A stretch of 64,000 bases of DNA, taken from DATKEJ01 sp963768715 (GTDB lineage: Bacteria; Bacteroidota; Rhodothermia; Rhodothermales; DATKEJ01). The DNA lies in assembly GCA_963768715.1 (NCBI GenBank), contig CAVYJC010000002.1, positions 282,179-346,178 on the forward strand, written 5' to 3'. The notes beneath the pieces are model-generated. The model searched no databases and was not told where the DNA came from. It worked only from the letters and a program-made list of their open reading frames with translations. Positions 19,384 through 28,388 of the stretch are shown piece by piece. The position numbers and the translations under genes are program-made. Each line of letters starts with the position of its first letter. Within the stretch, counting starts at the first letter, position 1.

Positions 19384-20510
19384 ATGTATCAGAAAACAGT
19401 CTCTCCCAATCCACTTGACTTTCTTCACAACCTACACGTGTTCCTGCGCGTCCGACAACCTCTCCGCATGATGTTCGTTGTCGCAGTAGCGACGGTTGCC
19501 ATGCTGGTATCTGGTTGCGACAGTAGCGTCGCGCCGAGCGAGACACTGGAGGCGACCGGTAAGATCGAGACACTGGAGGCGACCGGTAAGATGGGGTCGG
19601 TGCCTGGCCCTCCCCAGCTGCTGGTAACGGGGCTGGAGGGCGCCTCCGGCAGCGCGATCGGCCCCGACGGTGCCCTGTTTGTCACCGAGGGTGCAGTAGG
19701 CAGGATCTCGCGCGTTGATCCAAAGACCGGCGACGTGACTACATTCGCCAGCGGGCTGCCGCCCTCGATCGTCGGGATCGGCGGTGTCATCGATGTCGCC
19801 TTTCTCGACGAAACAGCGTACGCGCTCGTTACGCTCGTAGGTCCTCAGTTTGGCAGCGAGCGACATCGTCGGCATCTATCGGATAGACGGACCCGACAGC
19901 CATACCGTCGTCGCCGACATTGGCGCGTTCTCCCTCGCCAATCCGCCGACCACCCCGTTCTTCGTTGACATGGGTGTGCAGTACTCGATTCAGACGTATC
20001 GCGGCGGTTTCCTGGTCACGGATGGGCATCACAACCGCGTGCTGCACGTCACACTCGACGGGGAGATCACCGAGTTCAAAACGTTCGATAATATTGTTCC
20101 GACAGGGCTCGCTCGTCTCTGGTAACACCGTATACATGGCCGAAGCGGGGCCTGTACCTCACCTCCCAGAGGACGGCATGGTGGTGTCGTTCGGTCAGAA
20201 GTCGGCGACGGTCACCAAAGTCGCTTCCGGTGCGCGGTTGCTTGTCGATGTTGAGTTCGGCCGCGGCCGGACCCTCTTCGCTCTTTCGCAGGGTGTCTGG
20301 GACGGCGTGGCGCCGGGTTCGCCGGCGGAGCCAAATACCGGCTCACTCGTAAGGGTAGGGGCAGACGGTACGCTCAGCGCGATCACCACCGAACTGGATC
20401 GACCCACCTCACTCGAGTTCATCGGGAACACGGCCTACATCGTTACGCTCGGCGGTGAAGTCTGGACCATCGACAACGTCGCTGCTCCGCCGTTCGGCGC
20501 CTTCCACTGA
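19384..20510 (+). pseudogene. ScyD/ScyE-like beta-propeller lipoprotein, two frameshifts
   Basis: The first frame (from ATG 19384 or 19468) starts with a lipoprotein signal (MMFVVAVATVAMLVSGC), a 9-residue duplication (ETLEATGK twice) and propeller sequence (GPDGALFVTEGAVGRISRVDP). Near 19855 it continues in a second frame (SDIVGIYRIDGPDSHTVVADI, GGFLVTDGHHNRVLHVTLDG), and near 20115 in a third (GNTVYMAEAGPVPHLPEDG ... to the stop at 20508). Joined, it makes a full propeller of the ScyD/ScyE type, about 370 residues. The family name comes from scytonemin clusters, but members in other phyla have unknown roles. The frames join without loss of blade sequence, so the damage is recent or artefactual. 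Confidence 0.7.
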
Positions 20511-21010
20511 GTTGTTCCGAACAGCACATGGCGTCCTCCGCTCGGGCGTGGACGCACCTTCGACAGGCGGTCTGCCAAGTGGCGGGCCGCCTATGTCGGC
20601 AATTAGACTTCAGGGCATCCCGTGGGCTCGCTTGATCTTCGACTCCGTGGCATCGGTTTTCTCACTGCTATGCCATGGCGGCGCCACGTCACCACCTCTC
20701 TTGCGCTGATCAGCCTGCTGTTTGCCGTTCACTTGACGCGGGCCCAGACGGTCCGATTCGAGCACATCATCCTCCATCGGTGCGCTTACACTCATCGCCA
20801 CACCTCCGGAGCACCAAAGAGCTCGTCGTACTCCGACAGTACTGGACGCGGTGTCTGGAGCCCTTAAACCTGGTAGCTCAACGGGGTCGGGACACGCAGG
20901 CTCTTGACAACGCAGGGCACCCTCGGACCTCGGACTTAGGACTTCGGACCTCATTAAAAGTCAATTAGGGTCGTTACAGGGCTCGCTGAAATATGCTAAT
21001 ATCGCGCCGT
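20511..21010. other. Intergenic stretch with a stray signal-peptide-like fragment
   Basis: About 500 bases. One short plus-strand reading frame from 20670 begins MPWRRHVTTSLALISLLFAV, a convincing signal peptide ending near TRAQ, then loses coding character within ~20 codons. It may be the 5' remnant of a secreted or sensor protein. The rest contains only short degenerate repeats (CTCGGACCT/CTTCGGACCT near 20930). Confidence 0.35.
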
Positions 21011-21143
21011 TTACTCACGGACGTTCTGTGCAACGGAAGATCCGAACTTCATCGCTCGGACGAAAGACGCCTAACGAAAGGAACGCGCCCAACATGAATC
21101 TCCCGCCACGGGTGGTCCCACAAGAATGTGACGGAGAGTTTCC
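21011..21143 (+). promoter_or_regulatory. Conserved 5' leader, copy 2
   Basis: Begins TTACTCACGGACG and ends GTCCCACAAGAATGTGACGGAG directly before the ATG at 21144. The blocks match the leaders at 16083 and 22865. The CCGCC/GACGG pairing has one mismatch here, in keeping with the decayed gene it precedes. Confidence 0.45.
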
Positions 21144-22485
21144 ATGAGCTTGAATCGAATCGACCAAAGCAGGTCTCTGCTTGGTCTTGACAATAGCTTT
21201 AGGTTTACCTATAGTATCAGCTACGACGATCGGTCGCGAATTCAAACGAGTCTGCGGCCATTTTCACAGCCCCGCTTCCCCCGACCTATTACTCTCCGGC
21301 GAACGGAGCCACAGGTGTTGTCATCGCCCGTGTTGAGTTGAAGTTCAACAACGCTGTCCGGCGCGCTGCGCTACAACGTTCAGGTGGCAACGGACGCCGG
21401 TTTCACCCACGTCGTATATCACTTGAACGTGCCTCACACCCCGGTCGAGCTTTACCGCACCGACTGCGGGCGCCACCTATTATTGGCGCGTACAGACCGG
21501 TGGGATCCGACCGAGACCGGGACAATTCGGCGCTGCGTGGAAGTTCACCGACTGCATTCCCCGGTGCTGGCCGCGCCGACGCTGTTGACGCCGCTTAAAC
21601 AGCGCCTACGGCGTCCCGCTAAGTCCGTGACTGTTGCGGTTCACGACTTGTAACAGGGTGCAACCCGCTATAACGTCGAGGTATGCGACCGATCGAAGGC
21701 GTTCATCGACTATGGTGTTCAAGACAAACGTACGCGCACAGCCGCGGTAGACGTTCACGGCTGACGAACGCCGGCTTGTTACTACTGGCGTGTTCAGGCG
21801 GTGGGAGCTTCATTCATCGTCTAAATACAGCGCAATATGGAGTTTACTCGAATGCGGAGCAGAGATCTTCCTTCGTTGAGCGCACCTGTGCTGCTGACGC
21901 CGCTTGAATGGATCAGATGAATCAGCCGGTCTCGGTTGAACTGCGCTGCGCAGCGAGATCGAAGGAGCCGTTCGCGGTACAACATTCAGGTGGCTTCCGA
22001 TTATGCGTTCCGCAACATCCTGTGGAAGTAACCAACGTGCCGCGCTGCCAGGCCAGGTTCAACGGCAAGGCCGGCACGCACTACTACTGGAGAGCGCAGT
22101 CGGAGAGCATGACGGAATCCTCGCTCTTCTCGGCTGCCATTCGGGTTTACGATGATCTCGACGTCGAAGCCTCGAGCTTGAGCTGCGCGTGAGCTCGTTC
22201 GATGCCGCAGAGACGATTCCGACATCGTACACGCTGCATGAAAACTACCCGAACCCGTTCAATCCGAGCACGACTATCATGGTCGACGTCCCGGAAGCGA
22301 CGCACATCAAACTGGCGGTCTATGATCTGCTCGGACAGGAGGTCATTCAAATCGCTGCAGGCGATGTCGAAGCGGGCACCCACAGCTACACGATCGACGC
22401 CTCCGGCCTCTCGAGTGGTCTGTACCTGTACCGGATCGAGTCGGCAGCCTTCACGCAGACAAGGCGAATGATGCTTCTGAAATAG
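21144..22485 (+). pseudogene. FN3-repeat secreted protein, heavily frameshifted (cassette copy 2)
   Basis: Recognisable pieces of the 22994 paralogue appear in all three frames: ALRYNVQVATDAGF near 21370, TYYWRVQT near 21475, RYNVEV near 21665, YYWRVQAVG near 21780, APVLLTPL near 21885, RYNIQVASDYAF near 21975, HYYWRAQSESM near 22080. Only the last 98 codons (22189-22485) are open, carrying the sorting domain ENYPNPFNPSTT and the MLLK end. Many breaks look like one extra base beside an identical one (for example GCCGCTTGAATGG where paralogues have GCCGCTGAATGG). Flanking leader and terminator are preserved. Confidence 0.8.
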
Positions 22486-22607
22486 TCCGAGGTCCGGGGT
22501 CCGGGGTCCGGAGTCCATCTTGAATGACGGGTCGACGGGCGACCGAAGGGCGTGCCGCTGATCCTTCGGACCTCAGGATGACCGGGTCGTAATCGAAAAG
22601 GCCACAA

Positions 22608-22641
22608 GGGACGGCTCGTCGAAAGGCGGGCCGTCCCTATT
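22608..22641 (+). terminator. Terminator of cassette copy 2
   Basis: GGGACGGC (22608-22615) pairs with GCCGTCCC (22630-22637), followed by TATTTAG; the same hairpin as in the other two cassette copies. Confidence 0.75.
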
Positions 22642-22864
22642 TAGTCATTGGACACTGGTCATTGGTTCACTGGTGAGTCGTGTCATTAGTCGATTTCCAG
22701 CTGGAAGAGCGGCAACCTTCGTCATGATTCGACTGGACTCATGACGACATCTGGGATCGGACATCGGACCTCAAATACGTGAAGTCTGCTCGAAGATTGC
22801 ATTATCTGCCGCGTGGACATATTGATATTCGCTATTTGCATCGTTAAGGTATTGTTACCCACCA

Positions 22865-22993
22865 GTTACTCATGGGCGCTCTTGACTCGATCGCGTCGAG
22901 CTCATCGTCCAAAGCCGAAGGGCGAGTAACTAACGACAAGTTCGGCGCGAATCTTCCGTCCGGGGCGTCCCATCAAAATGACGGAGGATTACC
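22865..22993 (+). promoter_or_regulatory. Conserved 5' leader, copy 3
   Basis: GTTACTC (22865-22871) pairs with GAGTAAC (22924-22930), enclosing a CTCGA/TCGAG hairpin; TCCGTC (22955-22960) pairs with GACGGA (22980-22985) over the ribosome-binding sequence of the GTG at 22994. Blocks and order match copies 1 and 2. Confidence 0.5.
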
Positions 22994-24325
22994 GTGAGAC
23001 AGTTTATACGAACGGCCCAAGTCACCTTGAGCCTGGCATTCGCATTCATTTTCCTCATACCCCAACTGTCCCTCGCAGGGACTGCTGCAACGAACAACCC
23101 GGCTCCGCGGACGGCCGCATCCATGGCGTTTCTGGATCCACCCGCTACACCGACATTGTTGACCCCGTTGAATGGGGCACATGAGGTTCCGGCGACGGTT
23201 CCGCTCAGATGGACCCAGGTTGACGGCGCGAGCCGATACAACGTACAGGTAGCAACCGATCACGCGTTCAGCTCGATCATTTGGTCCATGAACGTACCGA
23301 GGAGTCCTGTTTCGTTTACGGCGCCTGATCCGAACGGTACTTATTACTGGCGCGTGCAATCGACCGGGCCGGGCGGTATGTCGAAGTATTCCGCACCGTT
23401 CAGTTTCTCGAACGCAGCTGCGGACGAATGCACGCTCGCTTCACCTACGCTCCTGACTCCACTCAACGGCGCCCACGACGTCTCGAGTTCTGTCGCCTTG
23501 AGATGGTCGCCGGTAGATGGTGCAGACCGTTATAACGTCGAGGTGGCAACCGACCAGCACATGAACAATATCGTGTTCGCGACCAACGTGCCAACGAGTC
23601 CGGTAACGTTCAACGTTCCGGACGGAGCGACGACCTTCTACTGGCATGTACAGTCGGCCAATTCCGACGAAATGTGCGCGTACAGCCCGGTTTGGTGGTT
23701 CACCACTGGAGCCGAGGCTGATCGTGGAATCGTAGCACCTGTACTACTCACACCACTGAACGGTGCTTCCGGCGTTGCAAGTCCGGTACCGCTGCGGTTT
23801 GCGCTGGTCGATGGCGCGACGCGCTATAACGTCCAAGTTGCAACAGACTATGCGTTCAGTTCGATCATCTGGTCGACGAACGTGCCCAGGTCGCCAGTTG
23901 GCTTCACCGCACCCACTCCGGGTACGACGTACTACTGGCGTGCGCAGGCGGTGAATATGGATGAAATGTCGAGATACAGCAAGCCGTTCAGCTTTACGAG
24001 CGCCGGGTCAGCTGAAGCGGCGCGCGCAACGGATGAAGCCGCTGTCGGCAACGACGTTGCGACCTCGATCGCCCTGCACAACAACTATCCAAACCCGTTT
24101 AATCCAAGCACAACGATATCGTTCGATGTTCCGCAAGAGACAAACATCAAGCTTGCGGTTTACGATCTGCTTGGCAACAAGGTCATGGATGTTGCATCCG
24201 GCACCGTGGAAGCAGGTACGCACAGCTACACGATCGACGCATCGGAGCTCCCCAGCGGAATGTATCTGTATAGGATCGAAGCTCCGGGCTTCGTGCAGAC
24301 GAAGCGGATGACGCTTCTTAAGTAG
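22994..24325 (+). CDS. Secreted FN3-repeat protein with Por/T9SS-type sorting domain (intact cassette copy 3)
   Basis: 443 residues from GTG 22994, preceded by GACGGAGG. Signal peptide to about LSLAG, then three ~100-residue repeats (start TPTLLTPLNGA, then LRW, RYNVQVATD.AFSSIIW, YYWR.QS) of fibronectin type III-like fold, then a ~75-residue C-terminal domain (NNYPNPFNPSTT, KLAVYDLLGNKV, GMYLYRIEA, MTLLK). This C-terminal type is used for export by the type IX system and surface attachment. Likely a cell-surface or extracellular matrix/adhesin-like protein; no catalytic motif seen. It is the only undamaged member of the three tandem copies. Confidence 0.88.
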   Translation: MRQFIRTAQVTLSLAFAFIFLIPQLSLAGTAATNNPAPRTAASMAFLDPPATPTLLTPLNGAHEVPATVPLRWTQVDGASRYNVQVATDHAFSSIIWSMNVPRSPVSFTAPDPNGTYYWRVQSTGPGGMSKYSAPFSFSNAAADECTLASPTLLTPLNGAHDVSSSVALRWSPVDGADRYNVEVATDQHMNNIVFATNVPTSPVTFNVPDGATTFYWHVQSANSDEMCAYSPVWWFTTGAEADRGIVAPVLLTPLNGASGVASPVPLRFALVDGATRYNVQVATDYAFSSIIWSTNVPRSPVGFTAPTPGTTYYWRAQAVNMDEMSRYSKPFSFTSAGSAEAARATDEAAVGNDVATSIALHNNYPNPFNPSTTISFDVPQETNIKLAVYDLLGNKVMDVASGTVEAGTHSYTIDASELPSGMYLYRIEAPGFVQTKRMTLLK

Positions 24326-24447
24326 GTCCAACGTCCGGGGTCCGGGGTCCGAAGTCCGTCTTGAATGACGGGACGACAGGCGACAGAGGGAATGCCGCCG
24401 ATCCTTCGGACCTCAGGCCGACCGGCACTTGGCCAAAAGCCGAACAA

Positions 24448-24482
24448 GGGACGGCTCGTCGAAAGGCGGGCCGTCCCCATTT
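24448..24482 (+). terminator. Terminator of cassette copy 3
   Basis: GGGACGGC ... GCCGTCCC hairpin followed by CATTTAG, the third copy of the same hairpin and downstream context. Confidence 0.75.
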
Positions 24483-24745
24483 AGTCATTGGACACTGGAC
24501 ATTGGTCACTAGTGAGGTGTGGCAATCTACGCTGGATCCCTCTATCATGCTTCGGGACTCATGCACTGGGAGACCTCGGACATCGGACCCTACTAGTCAT
24601 TGGACACTGGTCACTGGTCACTAGTGCGGTGTGGCGATCTACGCTGGATCCCCTCTATCATGCTTCGGGACTCACGCACTGGGAGACCTCGGACATCGGA
24701 CCCTACTAGTCATTGGACACTGGTCACTGGGTGTCATTAGTCATT
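24481..24745. repeat. 112-113 bp tandem duplication embedded in TCATTGG repeats
   Basis: A unit with AGTGAGGTGTGGCAATC at 24511 recurs at 24623 with few changes, including GCTGGATCCC and TCTATCATGCTTCGGGACTC; spacing is 112, then 113 after one inserted C. Both units are framed by TAGTCATTGGACACTGG runs. No coding capacity seen. Confidence 0.8.
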
Positions 24746-24755
24746 AGCGGTTATG

Positions 24756-25024
24756 TGCACAATGAAAGTGACCGGTCTTGTGCGCAAATGTGACGCCATA
24801 ACCCTTGCCCGACCGTTATTAATCCCAGGCATGAATGCCCGGACTTAGTATGGCGCCCCGTAAACGGGGCTTCGCCGCGGGCCCGCCGGAGAAGGCCGGT
24901 TTACCGGCCGCTGCTCCAAGGCCGGTCGTCTACGGCCGGCTGAGGAAATAACCAGATGGTCTATTTTCTGAGTTACGTGACTTGGCCCATGCCCATGAGT
25001 TCGAGCGGTCACTTTCATTGTGCA
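24756..25024. mobile_element. 269 bp element with 19 bp perfect terminal inverted repeats (MITE-like)
   Basis: TGCACAATGAAAGTGACCG at 24756-24774 is exactly inverted at 25006-25024. Between them is a GC-rich string of hairpins: GGCATGAATGCC, GCCCCGTAAACGGGGC, GGCCGGTTTACCGGCC and GGCCGGTCGTCTACGGCC. There is no coding capacity, and no clear target-site duplication was found (left flank GGTTATG, right flank GACAGC). Size and architecture fit a non-autonomous transposable element, or a large stem-loop capped with sub-hairpins. No cognate transposase is in the window. Confidence 0.6.
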
Positions 25025-25217
25025 GACAGCTATTGGGCATTGGGTACTAGTCGTTAGTCACTCTACGGCTGAGGCACAGGGAGCGGAAGTGCCTTTGGCA
25101 AACGCCCAGACTGCCTCAAGACGGACATCGGACATCGGACCTCGGACATCGGACCCTGCTTGTCACCAGACGTTCGACCTTGCCCTTGGAGGTTCCGCGG
25201 GCGATCTTTTCCATGAC

Positions 25218-26228
25218 ATGTGGAACCGTTATCTCATCGCGTTGGTGATCGTGGCCGTTGTAGGGGTCGCCATCATTTATTTGCTCGCCGGTCGCGAACC
25301 GATCGTGGTCGATGACGCCGCACTCTTGAGTGGAAGTCAAAAGGCCTTCCTCACTGAATATCACAGTTATCTCCAAAAGGATCACGGCATCGACTACAGA
25401 GTGGTCACTACGACGAGCAGCGATCCGATCCTGGAACATGCGGTGGACCTCTACGACGAACTCAAAGTCGGCTCGAAGAGCGCCTGGGGTCGCGGCCTTC
25501 TTCTGGTGATCAATCCGAAACAGGACATGGTACGTCTCGAGGTCGGATATACCCTGGAGGCTACGTACCCCGATGCCTTCGTGGGCTACATTGAACGAGA
25601 TCAGATGGTGCCGTTCTTCGCGGACGGCCGTGTCGCGGACGGCATCCTGGCGACAACTGAATTGATCGTCAACCGCGCGCAACGGGCCGACAGCGTCGGT
25701 GCAGATGAGACCTGGATGATGGGCTCGGGCGGCGGCGGCGCCGAGATGGAGGCCCGACTCGGGCGAGACGAGGCTTCGCCTCTCGATACAACCGCTGAGC
25801 GGGCGGTTTCGCCGGCCGCATCGCCCAATGAAGCCCTTGCCGCCTATTTGAGCGCCATGGGCTCCCGCAACACAAATCCGCATCTTACCATCTACTCTCC
25901 CGCCACGCAGGCCATGATGAAAGACCGAACCGTTTCGCCGGCGCAAATGGACAATGTGGTTCGAACCGCCCGCGAGTGCACCTCCGACACACTGCGCTAC
26001 GACGCTTCATCGACGCTGGCGGTCATTCGCTATCCGCCGGCCCAGCGCAAATGCTCTCCCTGGTTCTTCGTCAAGGTGGATGGCCACTGGACCCTTGACC
26101 TGGCCTCCATGAGCCGGGCCATCCGGTTCGGGCGAACGAACGCGTGGCATCGATCGGAGAAGGGATTTGGACACTACGCGTTCGCGTTTGACGACTGGAC
26201 GTTCGACGAGAACGGGTTTCCCTTCTAG
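25218..26228 (+). CDS. TPM-domain (DUF477-type) membrane-anchored protein
   Basis: 336 residues from ATG 25218 (MWNRYLIALVIVAVVG...), chosen because the membrane helix follows directly; the in-frame sequence upstream is repeat DNA. After the anchor (residues ~5-25) comes a TPM-like domain: VVDDAALLSGSQKAFLTEY, GRGLLLVINPKQDMVRLEVGY, EATYPDAFVGYIERDQMVPFF. A low-complexity linker (GSGGGGAEMEARL...) leads to a ~120-residue C-terminal domain (LSAMGSRNTNPHLTIYSP ... WFFVKVDGHWTLDLASM) of unknown family. TPM proteins act in envelope maintenance or photosystem repair in other bacteria; a role here is not known. Confidence 0.75.
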   Translation: MWNRYLIALVIVAVVGVAIIYLLAGREPIVVDDAALLSGSQKAFLTEYHSYLQKDHGIDYRVVTTTSSDPILEHAVDLYDELKVGSKSAWGRGLLLVINPKQDMVRLEVGYTLEATYPDAFVGYIERDQMVPFFADGRVADGILATTELIVNRAQRADSVGADETWMMGSGGGGAEMEARLGRDEASPLDTTAERAVSPAASPNEALAAYLSAMGSRNTNPHLTIYSPATQAMMKDRTVSPAQMDNVVRTARECTSDTLRYDASSTLAVIRYPPAQRKCSPWFFVKVDGHWTLDLASMSRAIRFGRTNAWHRSEKGFGHYAFAFDDWTFDENGFPF

Positions 26229-26311
26229 ATCCGGCAGGTCATGTCAAAGTGTCGTCGCCTCGCGACCACACACTATGACAGGTTCTGCGTCATCCCAATG
26301 ACTAGTGTCTG

Positions 26312-28282
26312 ATGACTGACGTCCGTGACCCTCTTCTCAGAATTTCGTGGTATTGTCTGACTGCAAGCCAGTCAACCATCGATGGGAAGCAAGACCATGA
26401 AATATTTGTCACGTTTGTCCATTCCGGCGTCATCACTTTGGCTAGAGTGTATCTGCTCGCTGGGTTGTTGCCGGTCACGAGCGCCTTCGGGCAGAACGGG
26501 CATGTGTACTGGACGGAGTCGCAGGGTGGAAAGATTACCCGGGCCGAACTCGACGGGTCGAATGCCCTCGATATTGTTAAGGCTACGTTTGTGCTTGCCC
26601 AAGGCATGGCCATCGACGCGGAGGCGGGCAAAGTGTACTGGACCGACAACGGTACCCAGAAGGTTCAACGCGCAAACCTGGACGGAACGGACATCGAAGA
26701 CCTGTTCGTGGGAGAACACGCGCAGCTGGGCATGGCGATCGATCTAATCCATGGGCATATGTACTGGGAAAACGGCGCGGAGATTTGGAGGGCCAATCTC
26801 GACGGAACCGACGCCGATTCCGTCCTTGCTCTCGAAGGTCCGTTCTATTCCGGAATCTTCGATATTGCACTGGACGTCGACGGCGAGAAAATGTACTGGG
26901 CGGTTGGAAAGAAGGTCCAGCGTTCCAACCTGGATGGGACCGGTGTTGAAGACGTCATCGTTTCAGACGGAACATCTATTCCACGGCATGTTGCCCTCGA
27001 TGTCGCCGCGGGTAAGCTCTACTGGACTAATAACCAGTCGCAAATCAAACGCGCCAATCTCGATGGATCAGACCCTGAAGACTTCTTCTCTGACTCGTAC
27101 GGCAAGAACGGTCTCGGCGTGGATCCACGGGCGGGTAAACTCTACTGGACCAGCACCGATTCTAAGATCAGGCGCTCGAATCTGGATGGAACCGACGTCG
27201 AGGAGGTTGGAACGACAACCCGTTACCCGTTCGCGTTTACGCTTGATCCACTGAACAATCGAATGTACTGGACGACCTCACGTGCCATTCAGCGCGCACA
27301 TCTTGACGGCTCTGACGTCCAAGATCTGATCACCACTCCTGTTGCTGAGCCACAGCAGCTTTCTGTTGACAAGGTGAACGGCAAGTTGTACTGGATCGAT
27401 GGTTACGGCCGCATGATCCAGCGAGCCAACCTCGACGGTACTGACATCGAGGATGTCATCGTCTTGCCATCAAATCCCAGATCCATGACGATAGATGATG
27501 GGAAGATCTACTGGGTGTACGGAAGCCACATGTACCGAGCCAATCTCGACGGCACCGAAACAGAGGACCTCGTTTCCGGCCTGGGGTTCGTTACTGGCCT
27601 GGTGCTCGATCTGCGGAACGCAAAGCTGTACTGGATCATCAGCGGCAAAATTCAGCGCGCCAACCTCGACGGCACTGTGGTCGAGGATGTGTTGACGGAT
27701 TTGTCAGGTCCGAGTGGCCTGGCGATTGACCTGGAGAACGACCTCATCTACTGGGGTAGGACTGGAGGTATCCAGCGCGCCGGCCTAAATGGAGGCGCTG
27801 TCGAAGACGTTGTCGGCGACCTGAGTCTTCCCTATGCGCTTGCAGTAGATACAGATGGAGGCAAGTTGTATTGGACAGATATTAATAGAAACAAGGTTCA
27901 GCGTGCCAATCTTGACGGATCAGAGATCGAAGATCTCGCGACGGAGTTGCAGAGTCCGTGGGGGATCGCCCTCGATCAGGCAATGAGTACGGCGGTGCAG
28001 GATGATATTTCGATCCCCCAGGAGGTTACTCTCGAGCCAAACTATCCCAATCCTTTCAATCCTGCGACGACTTTAGCGTACGATCTGCCCGACGCAGCGA
28101 ACGTCAAGCTCGTCGTCCTCGATGCGCTGGGCCGGGTCGTCGAGTCATTAGTCAATGGTCATCAGTCATTGGGCCAACACGCGGTTCGGTGGGACGCAAC
28201 AGGAGTACCGAGTGGCGTCTATTTCTACCGGCTGGAGGCAGACGGCTTCGTCAAGACGCGGTCGATGCTATTGGTGGAATGA
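26312..28282 (+). CDS. Secreted YWTD-type beta-propeller protein with sorting domain
   Basis: The frame codes for about fourteen ~40-residue repeats of the LDL-receptor YWTD class (VYWTDNGTQKVQRANLDGTDIEDL and variants), enough for two six-bladed propellers, then the sorting domain (PNYPNPFNPATTLAYDLP ... SMLLVE). The true N-terminus is doubtful: ATG 26397 begins a good leader (MKYLSRLSIPASS...), but it is one frame off from the hydrophobic stretch LARVYLLAGLLPVTSAFG that precedes the mature protein. A single missing base near 26437 would join them, so the 26312 start is probably an artefact of a frameshift. Likely extracellular and protein- or glycan-binding. Confidence 0.82.
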   Translation: MTDVRDPLLRISWYCLTASQSTIDGKQDHEIFVTFVHSGVITLARVYLLAGLLPVTSAFGQNGHVYWTESQGGKITRAELDGSNALDIVKATFVLAQGMAIDAEAGKVYWTDNGTQKVQRANLDGTDIEDLFVGEHAQLGMAIDLIHGHMYWENGAEIWRANLDGTDADSVLALEGPFYSGIFDIALDVDGEKMYWAVGKKVQRSNLDGTGVEDVIVSDGTSIPRHVALDVAAGKLYWTNNQSQIKRANLDGSDPEDFFSDSYGKNGLGVDPRAGKLYWTSTDSKIRRSNLDGTDVEEVGTTTRYPFAFTLDPLNNRMYWTTSRAIQRAHLDGSDVQDLITTPVAEPQQLSVDKVNGKLYWIDGYGRMIQRANLDGTDIEDVIVLPSNPRSMTIDDGKIYWVYGSHMYRANLDGTETEDLVSGLGFVTGLVLDLRNAKLYWIISGKIQRANLDGTVVEDVLTDLSGPSGLAIDLENDLIYWGRTGGIQRAGLNGGAVEDVVGDLSLPYALAVDTDGGKLYWTDINRNKVQRANLDGSEIEDLATELQSPWGIALDQAMSTAVQDDISIPQEVTLEPNYPNPFNPATTLAYDLPDAANVKLVVLDALGRVVESLVNGHQSLGQHAVRWDATGVPSGVYFYRLEADGFVKTRSMLLVE

Positions 28283-28388
28283 GGTCCGTCGTCCTGGTCC
28301 GGGGTGCGGGGTCGTCGGAAGGCCGGGCGTTGATCGATGATCGATGGTCGGTGATCGGCGCCCGGTGACCAGTGTCCGGTGACTACTG

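Noticed and set aside
19384..20510. Scytonemin or other natural-product cluster
   Set aside because: Only a ScyD/ScyE-like propeller is present, with no biosynthetic enzymes; this family is widespread outside such clusters.
24756..25024. Rho-independent terminator
   Set aside because: The inverted ends are 231 bases apart with several internal hairpins and no T-tract; an element or large structured region fits better.
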